NCBI GenBank assembly: GCA_023014485.1
Contig: JAJOZX010000874.1
Span: 584,001 to 648,000, forward strand
Direction: 5' to 3'
DNA: 64,000 nucleotides
DNA from: Bathynomus jamesi
Lineage: Eukaryota; Arthropoda; Malacostraca; Isopoda; Cirolanidae
Every line of letters begins with the position of its first letter. Within the stretch, counting starts at the first letter, position 1. Position numbers and translations under genes: made by a program. Shown piece after piece: positions 46,491-55,500 of this stretch. Under the pieces are notes generated by a model that was given only the letters and a program-made list of their open reading frames with translations, ran no database searches and was not told the origin of the DNA.

Positions 46491-46886
46491 TAGAGGCTTT
46501 TATTGCGAAAGGAATTAATATCAGTGTTTAATTTAAATACTCTTAACCTGTGTACATATATATAATAATAACAATAAATCAATATTAGTAATAATGTTTA
46601 AGTGGATGCTAAGATGAGGATAACATATTTGCTTTTAGTTTTAAGGCCTCATCACACAGTTTGATGTAGCTTGTGAGATGAATGGTACGTTTACAGGTAT
46701 ACTCCAAAAAATACATACATTTTAACTGGCTTCAGCTATATGACAATGAATGAAGACGCATCGATGATTGAATTTCTGAAATATAAATTGCATGTATCTG
46801 CAGGTTTATCCTAATCTTTTTAAAAAGTCTGATATATATATATATATGAAAATTATTTCACGAAAGTGACACGTGAAAAATATTTA

Positions 46887-46973
46887 TGATGAATAAAACC
46901 ACGAAGGGAAAAGAAAACTATGGCGCCACTTGTGAGCACCACTTTGTGTTTCTTTTCCCTTCGTGGTGTTATT

Positions 46974-46978
<5 letters not shown>
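46887..46978. repeat. Hairpin element, right arm
   Basis: Partner of 3187-3279, with arms TGATGAATAAAACC...AAAGAAA and the inverted copy. The loop differs slightly (GGCGCCACTTGTGAGC here). Confidence 0.7.
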
Positions 46979-47012
<34 letters not shown>

Positions 47013-47055
47013 TAATTCATTCGCTTCACATGCTTAATTGTGAAATTTATATATA

Positions 47056-47957
47056 CAGGGCGTCCCAAAAAAATGTATACACACTTTAAATAATTATAAA
47101 GGCAGTGTTTATTAAAATACATTTCATTTTCAAAATGTATTAGAATCTACAGACATTATTTAATTGTTTTGTCAACGCCTGTTTTCAAACCGACGTCCGT
47201 TCTGGTCCAGGCACTGCTGATAACGCGAAGCAATGGAATCGCAAACATCACGAAACATTTCGTTTGGTATTTGTGTGCATTCTCGTTCAATGGCTGCTCT
47301 CAATTCAGCGACTGTTGCAGGTTTTATAGCGTAGACTTTGTCTTTTAAGTATCCCCATAAAAAAAAGTCTAGTGGTGTGAGGTCTGGTGAACGCGGAGGG
47401 TATTCTACGAAACCCCTTCGTCCAATCCACATCCACATCGTGCCAAGTACCACTCGCAATACTCCATTCTTCGGTCCGGATCATCTTCATTAATAGCATG
47501 GACTAATCTTGGAATGTAACTTTTCCATTGACAGCGCTTCAAAATGCATTGGACAGACGATTCTGAAATTCCTACCTCACGACTCGCTTGCCGCACAGAT
47601 TTTCTTGGACTTTGGCGATACGTTTCCCGTACTCTTTCTTGCTTTGTGGGGCTTGTCGATGTCCGTGGTCTTCCGGAACGCTTCTTGTGGACATTCTGAA
47701 CAGTTCCATCGGCTTCAAACTTATCTCTAATTCGAGTGATGGTAAGTCGCGTTGGTGGATCTGTTTGAAACTCCCTCCTAAACTGTCTTTGCACTTCAAC
47801 TGCGTTTTCACACTTCCAGTAGCATTTTAGAATGAATTTCCTTTGTTCAAAGCTTAGTCTGACTGCCATTATTAATTCTAATGGGTTTAACTTGGAAAGA
47901 AAGAAACATCAATTGAGCTATCAGCTGTTAAAGTGTGTATACATTTTTTTGGGACGC

Positions 47958-47960
<3 letters not shown>
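47056..47960 (-). mobile_element. Mariner M2, internally deleted, only in right arm
   Basis: Terminal repeats CAGGGCGTCCCAAAAAAATG and the inverted copy ending CGCCTG, with TA on both sides (47054-47055 and 47961-47962). The left arm has an uninterrupted TA tract at the matching place. The insertion therefore came after the two arms existed. Confidence 0.92.
47172..47869 (-). pseudogene. M2 transposase with catalytic core deleted
   Basis: The frame from 47869 begins [18 protein letters not shown] and continues through a paired DNA-binding region ([36 protein letters not shown]) to [16 protein letters not shown]. It then jumps directly to the last part, frame 47459-47172, with [33 protein letters not shown] and CLDQNGRRFE. 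The region with the first two catalytic aspartates is missing, so it cannot be active. It is close to mariner M1 in sequence. Confidence 0.9.

Positions 47961-48009
<49 letters not shown>
47961..48009. repeat. TA microsatellite
   Basis: Nearly pure TA run between mariner M2 and the right-arm tRNA-like array. Confidence 0.95.
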
Positions 48010-48012
<3 letters not shown>

Positions 48013-48086
48013 CGTAAAGAACGACGCTTGTATAGGAGAACATTCCGCGCAAGATGAAGAGGGAGAACGAACAAATGAAAAAATGA

Positions 48087-48159
48087 GGTAACCACCCCGG
48101 AATTGAACCCGGGATCTTCCGATTGCCGGTCAGATATGATAACCACTACAACATGGTCC
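48087..48159 (-). tRNA. tRNA-like unit, right arm 1
   Basis: 73-bp core with changes in both boxes (ACAACATGG, AATTGAACC) that weaken the B box. Same anticodon loop as the others. Confidence 0.4.
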
Positions 48160-48383
48160 TCACTCGATCAGAAGTCGTAATTCTCCTACATACGCGCAGA
48201 AACCAATGCCCCGAGGGGGGCAGCTCCCGCATGCCGCACCTTATATACATTTTAACTGGAAAGAACACGCAGTATAATTAACCTAAAGAACGACGCTTGT
48301 ATAGGAGAACTTTCCGCGCAAGATGAGGAGGGAGAACGAGCAAATGAAAAAATGTAGGAGAATTACGACTTCTGATCGAGTGA

Positions 48384-48456
48384 GGACCATGGTGTAGGGG
48401 TTATCATATTTGACCGGCAATCGGAAGATCTCGGGTTCGATTCCCGGGTGGTTACC
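48384..48456 (+). tRNA. tRNA-like unit, right arm 2
   Basis: Core with TGTAGGGGTTATCA in the A box (G in place of T) and TCTCGGGTTCGATTCC at the T arm. Probably a decayed copy. Confidence 0.38.
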
Positions 48457-48652
48457 TCATTTTTTCATTTGTCCGTCCTCCCTCCTCATCTTGCGCGGAA
48501 TGTTCTCCTATACAAGCGTCGTTCTTTACGTTAATTATACTGCGTGTTCTTTGCAGTTAAAATGTATATAAGGTGCGGCATGCGGAAGGTGCCCCCCTCG
48601 GGGCATTGGTTTCTGCGCGTATGTAGGAGAATTACAACTTCTGATCGAGTGA

Positions 48653-48725
48653 GGACCATGGTGTAGTGGTTATCATATCTGACCGGCAATCGGAAGATCC
48701 CGGGTTCGATTCCCGGGTGGTTACC
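48653..48725 (+). tRNA. tRNA-like unit, right arm 3
   Basis: The best preserved core: TGGTGTAGTGGTTATCA, anticodon arm TCTGA-CCGGCAA-TCGGA, T arm CCGGG-TTCGATT-CCCGG. The acceptor ends GGACCA and TGGTTACC can pair only with a bulge. Confidence 0.48.
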
Positions 48726-48921
48726 TCATTTTTTCATTTGTTCGTTCTCCCTCCTCATCTTGCGCCGAATGTTCTCCTATACAAGCGTCGTTCTTTACGT
48801 TAATTATACTGCGTGTTCTTTACAGTCAAAATGTATATAAGGTGCGGCATGTGAAAGCTGCCTCCCTCGGGGCATTGGTTTCTGCGCGTATGTAGGAGAA
48901 TTACGACTTCCGATCGAGTGA

Positions 48922-48994
48922 GGACCATGGTGTAATGGTTATCATATTTGACCGGCAATCGGAAGATCCTGGGTTCGATTCCCGGGTGGTTACC
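48922..48994 (+). tRNA. tRNA-like unit, right arm 4
   Basis: Core with TGTAATGGTTATCATATT and one T-stem change (CCTGGGTTCG). A and B boxes are otherwise intact. Confidence 0.42.
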
Positions 48995-49734
48995 TCATTT
49001 TTTCATTTGTTCGTTCTCCCTCCTCATCTTGCGCGGAATGTTTTCCTATGCAAGCGTCGTTCTTTACGTTAATTATACTGCGTGTTCTTTGCAGTTAAAA
49101 TGTATGTATATATATATATATATATATATATACACGATAAACAAATAATATTATTTAAGATGGTTATTGAGGGTAAATAATAATATTTACGTTAGCTAAA
49201 CAACATAATGTATCTTAATGGTCTTTATCATATGGACTATAGTCTGGTAATAAGCCTTTTCAATTCATTTCACTTCGCTTCATTTCATATTAGTGTAGAT
49301 TAAAGAAATTTTAATTAGGAAAAGCAAAAGTTATCCCTATAATTGAAAGTAAAATGTTCTATTCCAATTTATTTAATTTTTTTACTTATTATTATATAAT
49401 ACAAATATTAATCAAAGAAATTGTTTTTTATTTAAAACATGTTTAGTCTGAGATTTTAATTTATGATGTATGCAATTTTTTGACATATAAATACGGAATG
49501 AGATGTTGTGTTCGAATATGATAATATGCTTTGAGGTTGTGGATACTCTCTTTAGACCTATTAAACCCAGATATTTATTTTATGTTATTATTGTCAGAAT
49601 GTTTGTACCCCCCTGCAGCTAAAACTAGCGGGGACCGCTAACCCGCCGGAACAGAAAGTACTCGAATGTATGTATGCTTTTGCATGTTTGTTCTTGTTTG
49701 TCTCATGAAAGAACTTTTTCCAAGGAGGAAGGCG

Positions 49735-49905
49735 AGGATGAATCCTTTCTTAAATTTTTTTTTTTTTTGAAGGAAGGTGAAGACGAATCCTTTCTTTTTT
49801 TTTCTTTTTTCTTTTTCTTTTTTCTTTGTTTTTTTTTGAAGGACCATGAAAGACACGTCATAAAGGAGGGACCGTCATGAAGGACGCTGGAGGACCGCCA
49901 TGAAG
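49735..49905. repeat. Pyrimidine-rich tract and CATGAAGGACGG repeats at arm tip
   Basis: Mirror image of 1370-1560: a long T/C run followed by GGACCGTCATGAAGG-type repeats at the outer end of the right arm. Confidence 0.6.
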
Positions 49906-49959
49906 GACGGTGAGGGGGGAGGAAATTTTCAAATCGATCCATTTCTGTCTCACATTTTT

Positions 49960-50979
49960 CGGATATACTACTGTCCGGTTCACTTTATAAGATTGGAGGC
50001 CGAGTGCAACTGACCGATAGTTCTTAGGCGTTGCTCTATTATCTCCTTTCAATAAGGGAGTGATGTTCGCGTTCTTTAATGGGACTGGGATTTGTCCTGT
50101 GTTGCGTGATTTTTTTCCCAAGTACAGTAGCTTCGTTATACTCTTTGCATTTTTTCACAAACCTAGCACTCCATGTGTCTGGCCCCGGTGCTAAATTTAC
50201 TTATATTTGTGATAGAATATTAATTACATTTCCTTCCGACATTTGAAAATCAATTAATAGATTCGGCTCCGTATGTGTTGTTGACTGGTTTGTACTCAGG
50301 TCAAAATACATTTTGATTTTTGATTTTCATCTCGGGTTTAGGGGTGCTGAACAGATTTAATTGTTCCTTAAAGAATTCGCTCATTTTTTTCGCTCATTTA
50401 TGTATTCGTTTTCTTCGTCTTTTAACCCTTTAACGCCGACCTTGTGGCAACATGAGCCGACCTTGTGGCAACATGAGTTTGACAAGCGAATTTGAGCCTT
50501 ACAATCTGAATATTAGAGGTTATTTTGGCTTAAAGAGGAAAAAATCTTAAAATAAAATTCCATAATTCAGGCGTGAATTATGGAACCAGGCGGACCAACT
50601 CTTTCTTTACATTTATTTTTTCTTTTCGTAAAGGTGTTGAAATGTTTTGGATTTTTTTTTTCTGCTACCTCTTCTTCCTCCTTGATTGTCTTATGGATGA
50701 ATGTTTTTAGGTCCATTTCTATTTCGCATATTTTTTTCCTAGCTTCAGTCTCTACGCGTCCGCTTTGCATTCTGGAGATATCTTTTACAGTTGGTTTCCG
50801 TTGTCTAAATAACGTTCTGATTTTCCTCTCAAGTTTGTTACGTTTTCTTTTTTGTCTTTTCGGTACAAATTTCACCAATATGGGTTTAGCTTCGTTTTCT
50901 ACCATTAATAGGGTTTATTTATTTTGTTTTTTTGCGCAGCACCAATTCCCAATCTACTTTTTTAAATTTGCATTTATAC
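49960..50979 (-). mobile_element. APE-type LINE, linker and RT N-terminal part
   Basis: On the minus strand the first part (50905-50567) is Lys/Arg-rich linker ending KKNPKHFNTFTKRKNK, the usual NPKYFYSYAK block before RT. Around 50121-49990 is GQIPVPLKNANITPLLKGDN, then PKNYRSVAL, the conserved first RT fingers motif. The frame reaches SNLIK...YIRK and stops at the boundary of the inverted-repeat block. It resumes on the far side at 1325 with the QHGLKAGRS block. Stops and frameshifts are frequent. A 21-bp direct duplication of GCCGACCTTGTGGCAACATGA lies near 50437-50477. Confidence 0.75.
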
Positions 50980-50987
50980 CTGTCCAA

Positions 50988-52767
50988 TAGGGGGGAATAA
51001 AAATGTTTTTTTAGAATTCAGTTTTGTAGGGGCACCCAAAAGTTAGTTTGTGGTACCAATAAGAAATCGGTAAAATATTAGCTACCTGCGACATCAACTT
51101 CACTGGCCCCAAGGAGGTCAAAGATTTTGTCTTTCATGTTCCTAAAAAATCAAGGAAAAATTCAAAGATTTAAGCGTATCTTCCGTTGTGTTTATGCTAG
51201 GAAGATTATTTTTATTTCATTTGATTTGGCTATTTATGTTCTTTAACTTTATCTTTATACATGTTTTTCCCATTTCTCACAGAAATTTGAAAAATTTGGT
51301 ATTTCATGAAAAATACTAAAAAAAATAGGAATTTTTATATCTTTCGTTGAGTTTCTCAACTTTAAAAGATGTTTTAGCACCATTTTAAGGTTTCCATTTG
51401 TTTAGATTTTCACAGATTTAAATTATTTCTTAATTATATTATTTAGGGTTTGTTATTTATATTATATTACATTATAATCTTTGGACCACCAAAGGATTTC
51501 TCATTGATTTATTTGCCTTCGTCCGAAGATACAGTATACTTCAGTGTTTCCTTTATGTTAGACAGAAAAGAATTAAGTCAGGAGAAGCTAATCCAAAAAT
51601 TTAAAAGTGCTGGTAAATACATCGTCAAAGTTTATGCTCCAATGTGGTTCACGATCAACACAAAACCTTGGTGCTCTGATGGACCTCGTCACCTGTGGCA
51701 GATGGTAGCCTATGCAAGATACCAAACAAAGGAGCTTAGAGATATTGTTCATAGAGTTATCATTCGTAACGCCTACTTTGCGTCTTCTTCTTCCAAAGAT
51801 TACTGATAATCGGCCAAACATTCGAAAATTGGCAATACGAAGGATCGAAGTTGCAAGATCTCATGCTGAAAAAATGAAAAGCATTCGCGAGTTCAGTGTA
51901 CCGAAGCTAAATTTCCATGCAATTCACTACACTGATATTATATTTTGGACAGATAGTCCCATCAGACTTGAGCCACCACTGACAAAACACTTAACCAAAG
52001 AGGAGTTCACATCATTGGCTGGGAATACTAGCGAAGGAAAATTAAAACTCTTTCAAGTCCCTTGTCATACACAAGCAGTAGAAAGGAGTGTCAAACTTGT
52101 AACAGAAGCAACAAAAGCAGTTTATGGAAGTGAGAGGACAGATGACTACATTAAAACCAAAATTGCATCTCAAGCAACAATGAAATCATTTGAAACCAAG
52201 AGAGACTACAAAACTGAATAAGAAGCTTTCTAAATTATTGTGGTGGGTGGGTTCGGGTGGAACTCAAAGAGCAGCCACCTCCACGTGGTGAGTTCTGGGT
52301 AATTTAAGCCGAGATATGCATGGCTCGTATCTAGCTTAAATTAGCGGAGAGCTGCTCCAATAAACCAATATATTTAAAGCCATGTAGCTATTTTATGAGC
52401 TTCTTAAAGAAGCTTAACATCAATCAATCAACGAAAGCAATAAAAACGCCTATTTTTTGTTAGTATTTTTCATGAAATACCAAATTTTTCAAATTTCTGT
52501 GAGGAATGGGAAAAACGTGTATAGACAAATCAAATGAAACAAAAATAATCTTCCTAGCGTAAACACAACGGAAGAGAGGCTTAAATCTTTCAATTTTTCC
52601 TTAATTTTTTGGGGAACTGAAAGGCAAAATTGTTGACCTCCTTGGGGCCAGTGAAGTTGATGTCGAAGGTAGCTAATATTTTACAGATTTCTTACTCGTA
52701 CCACAAACTAACTTATCGGTGCCCCTACAAAACTGAATTCTGAAAAAAGTTTTTTCACTCAACCCTA
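50988..52767 (+). mobile_element. Transposon T2, relative of T3, deleted
   Basis: 1780 bp with inverted ends of about 350 bp (50988-51385 and 52430-52767). They share blocks such as TTTGTAGGGGCACC, CACTGGCCCCAAGGAGGTC and TTGAAAAATTTGGTATTTC. Flanks CTGTCCAA (50980-50987) and CTGTTCAA (52768-52775) match 7 of 8, fitting an 8-bp duplication. The outermost bases TAGGG...CCCTA resemble the TAGG start in T3. It is inserted in the APE-type LINE. Confidence 0.8.
51450..52221 (+). pseudogene. T2 transposase C-terminal part
   Basis: Two overlapping frames (51450-51806 and 51712-52221) join by one shift near 51775. The first has KYIVKVYAPMWFTI and GPRHLWQMVAYARYQTKEL. The second has ITDNRPNIRKLAIRRI, the FSVPKLNFHAIHY block and CHTQAVERSVKLVTEATKAV. 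The last motif aligns with CHSQNVERHIKLVTEAS in T3, and the NAYFA and RNLF/RHLW blocks also correspond. The N-terminal half with the first catalytic residues is absent, so T2 cannot encode a full enzyme. The open start codon at 51450 is not a reliable protein start. Confidence 0.75.
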
Positions 52768-52775
52768 CTGTTCAA

Positions 52776-53330
52776 CCTACTTTCTTCAAATTCATATTTA
52801 ATCCTTCATATAATCGTTCTCTTTTCGATAAAATTTTGGTAATCTGGTTTCTAATTTATTCGTATAGGCCTATCTATTATCATATGATCAGAAAAATTTG
52901 AGTTACATTTTAACATGTCATTGTTATTTGTCAGTATTAGATGTAAAACATTATCCTTTCGAGTCGTTTCACATACGAGTATTTACTGGATAAGAGCATA
53001 AATTTCCATATCAAATAGCATTTCTGTGAGTTTTGTCGTCTTTTGTAATGTTGCCATGGAACCTCTTAATATAAATAACTTCATCCTTTATCTTCCAAGT
53101 TATGAATGCAAAGTTACAATCTCCACAAATTAATATATTTGGTTGTAAGTGATTTTAACGTGTTTTCTCTTTCATATATGACAAACTGCAATTCAGTTTT
53201 TGTTGTTTGGTGGTCAGTACATGTTGACATTCATTACGTTTCGTTATTTAGCTTCTCAAATAATATACCTTTGGTACCTTTGGTTAGCTTTCCCCGAATT
53301 CTTCATTTTGACGAAGGTCAAGTTTTTCAC
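52776..53330 (-). mobile_element. APE-type LINE, endonuclease end part (decayed)
   Basis: Broken minus-strand frames resemble the end of an APE endonuclease: a degenerate GDFN-like stretch (INIFVDCNFAFITW) near 53090-53140, and an LILTN...FSDHMII-like stretch near 52890-52960. They run on to YEFEE at the T2 junction, and the LINE continues with YKCKFKKVDWE on the other side. This supports one LINE interrupted by T2. Similarity is weak and no intact frame exists. Confidence 0.55.
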
Positions 53331-53350
53331 TCCACCTTAGATCTACAGTT

Positions 53351-53414
53351 TAACGTGGAATCCGAACCACGCCCCATTAGCAGCCCAGCGTCTTAACCAC
53401 TATGCCACCTAGGG
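53351..53414 (-). tRNA. tRNA-Ser(GCT)-like sequence, truncated
   Basis: On the minus strand, GGTGGCATAGTGGTTAAGAC is followed by an anticodon loop CTGCTAA (GCT, with a normal T at position 33) and the B-box-like GGTTCGGATTCC. The long variable arm of a real tRNA-Ser is missing and the anticodon stem is mispaired, so this is a tRNA-derived sequence. Confidence 0.45.
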
Positions 53415-53490
53415 TACCCATTTATCTACCAACCACTTTCTTCATTGTATGGAAGGATGAACAGCTGGGTTTTGCTGCGCGCTGGCTGCC

Positions 53491-53558
53491 GTCGGGTCTC
53501 GAACCCGGGGCCGATGGATTCGTAGTCAGCGACGCTAACCACTACACGACCGAGGCGC
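53491..53558 (-). tRNA. tRNA-Arg(ACG)-like sequence
   Basis: On the minus strand, GCGCCTCGGTCGTGTAGTGG is followed by loop CTACGAA (ACG) and B box GGTTCGAGACC. It lies 77 bp from the Ser-like unit, in the same orientation, and the pair may be the head of a dimeric SINE. A working tRNA is not excluded but the anticodon stem is imperfect. Confidence 0.45.
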
Positions 53559-53569
53559 ATGTATATATA

Positions 53570-53622
53570 CACTATACTATATATATATATATATTATGTG
53601 TGTGTGTGTGTGTGTGTGTGTA
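53570..53622. repeat. TA and TG microsatellite
   Basis: A short TA run followed by about 13 TG repeats. Confidence 0.95.
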
Positions 53623-53639
53623 AAGGTCATTGAGAGATT

Positions 53640-54925
53640 TAAAAATTTAATATCTTAACATATTTCAGTTAGAACAAAATAGTAAGCGAAACTATGAAGC
53701 TTATTTTTTCACACCAATACTTTAGACTTCAACTCATCCTCCAACACGGGCAATGGAATGTTCGACCCGAATTTGCAAAGATCGAGGCACATTTTTGATT
53801 TTCTTGCTTTTTGATTTGGACTGTTGTTCCAATTCGTGCCTTTAGTTCTAGAAAATGGTGAGGCTTTATGACGTTAATAATGCTCTCTACACTGTCCCAT
53901 AAAAAAGTTTAAAGGGATTAGGCCAGGTTAACGTGGTCGCCACGGTAGTTTTCCTCCTCTCCCAATCCATTTCCCTGGGAAAGTTTTGTTCAAAAGTTCT
54001 CTAACATTCAAAGCAAAGGATGGCAGGGAGCACCCTCTTGGGAGCTTTTAATCCACAAGATTTAGGTTTATGAGCTGAGAAAGAAAGGAATTCCGCAGCA
54101 TTGCAACCGACATAACGCTCACTATTTGCAATCGCTTTCCCAAAAAGAGAAAGGCCAATCACCTGTGACTTTCTTAAGGCACACCACATTGTGATATTAT
54201 ACACATAGGCGTAGGGGACGGGGGGTCTAGGAGGGCTGCAGCCCCCTCCCCCCAGATTCGCAAGTTTCCAAATATTTTCGGGCAAATGCCTCAAAATTAA
54301 ATTTGGGCAAAGACCCAAAACAATGGCGGAAAAATTGGAGTTTATTAAAATTAGACTCAGCTGTACTAATTAAACCAAACATAATAAATTATGCAACAAA
54401 TTTTTTGCTTGGTTGCAATGTCGCATAAACGTGTCGCATTTAAACCTATAAAAACAAATTTGTTGCTTTATGTATTTCTTAAAATTTTGTTTTGTACTTT
54501 CATTTTTGAGGTACTCATGCAATCTTTTCAATTTATGTTATATGATGGCCAAAAATTCAGTTTTGTTAGAGTTAATTTTTTCTAGAATATGCATGAAGAA
54601 TATGTATATTTTATAATGCTCTGTGAATATATGCGCATTATTGAAACAAAATCTTTCATTTCCTTGCCATGTTAAGTTCACTATATCGGCATCGGAAAAT
54701 TCGGGCACCTTGGAAATTTTCCGGGCAAATTGCGAGCCGCTCCCCCCAAAAAATGAAGCCCGTATGTCTATGATTATACATATGAAAGTTATTTTTATGA
54801 TTCCGAAGCTGATCCGGTTTTTCACTTCACCATAAGCCAAATGAGTTTTGGGATCATCAAATGAAAGAATTATGACGAGCAACATTGCTACTGCGAGGAA
54901 ATGTTTCATCTGAAAATAAAACACG
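53640..54925 (-). mobile_element. Mariner M3 remnant, split by a hAT element
   Basis: Minus-strand frames, with shifts, follow a mariner transposase: FSDETF...VARHNSF near 54900-54850 (first catalytic D), ITMWCALRKSQVIGLSLFGK at 54180-54110, SERYV, EGAPCH near 54030, then RELLNKTF and WIGRGG near 53960. The downstream LWDSVESI...ELKARIG part follows at 53900-53800. A 569-bp hAT element (54204-54772) interrupts it just before ITMWC. No terminal repeats were found and all frames are broken. Confidence 0.7.
54204..54772. mobile_element. hAT-type nonautonomous element (569 bp)
   Basis: Ends CATAGGCGTAGGGG and, inverted, GCCCGTATGTCTATG, with a perfect 8-bp duplication ATTATACA (54196-54203 and 54773-54780). 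No transposase frame. It is inserted in mariner M3. Confidence 0.88.
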
Positions 54926-55210
54926 ATGAAGTTCCCTGCACCTGCTCTCTGAATGTTACAACATTTTTAACCAAATTTTCCCAGGAAAACGGATTGGGAG
55001 AAGGAAAAAAATTCCGTGACCTCCACCACCACCACCACCACGTTCACCCGACCTAATTCCTTTAGAATTCTATTTGTAGGGTCATGTAAAGAAAATCGTT
55101 TATGCTGCAAAGCCTTATCGTCTGTCAGAACTGAAGGAACTAATCGAAACAACACTTCACCAAATTACACATCAACAAATCGAAAAATATTTCAGTCCTT
55201 GTAAAATAAG
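54926..55210 (+). mobile_element. Mariner M4 C-terminal fragment, facing M3
   Basis: Plus-strand frames read a degenerate QDGAPPH block (54930s), LNVTTFLTKF, KRIGRRKK, then PRSPDLIPLEFYL and [20 protein letters not shown] to about 55200. It shares sequence with M3 (GGATTGGGAGA and neighbours) but in opposite orientation. The pair therefore forms an imperfect inverted repeat around 54005-54950. The PP codons are expanded to about seven CCA units. Confidence 0.7.
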
Positions 55211-55240
55211 TGAGAACGTTGCATCTTCCAAGATAATGAA

Positions 55241-55500
<260 letters not shown>

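Larger units (their letters stand above)
48010..49100. repeat. 269-bp-period tandem array of tRNA-like units, right arm
   Basis: Four complete 73-bp cores: one minus strand (48087-48159), then three plus strand at 48384, 48653 and 48922, spaced exactly 269 bp. As in the left arm, the orientation flips between the first core and the rest, at about 48350. The right array has one more complete unit than the left. Confidence 0.85.
45462..49959. repeat. Right arm of giant inverted repeat
   Basis: Reverse complement of 1326-4702. It is longer because of mariner M2 (905 bp) and additional copies in the tRNA-like array. It ends at 49959 with CTGTCTCACATTTT, and LINE sequence follows directly. The two arms differ by scattered substitutions and small indels, so they are not an exact assembly duplicate. 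Confidence 0.85.

Noticed and set aside
48653..48725. A functional tRNA-Ala(GGC) cluster
   Set aside because: Loop lacks U33, acceptor stem does not pair properly, and all units are in a satellite within a transposon arm. Kept only as tRNA-like.
1326..49959. Polinton/Maverick interpretation of the large block
   Set aside because: No protein-primed DNA polymerase, packaging ATPase, capsid or adenovirus-like protease is found, and the integrases present belong to the BEL copies.
54001..54318. Small cysteine-containing secreted peptide on the minus strand
   Set aside because: The start matches mariner block TMWCALxKSQVIG and the end is a shifted reading of the EGAPCH region, so it is a transposase remnant.
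54538..54924. Minus-strand frame starting MKHFLAVAMLLVII, resembling a signal peptide
   Set aside because: Another frame of the same bases reads the mariner block SDETF...RHNSF, and the frame ends in a hAT insertion. It is a chance hydrophobic start in a transposon remnant.
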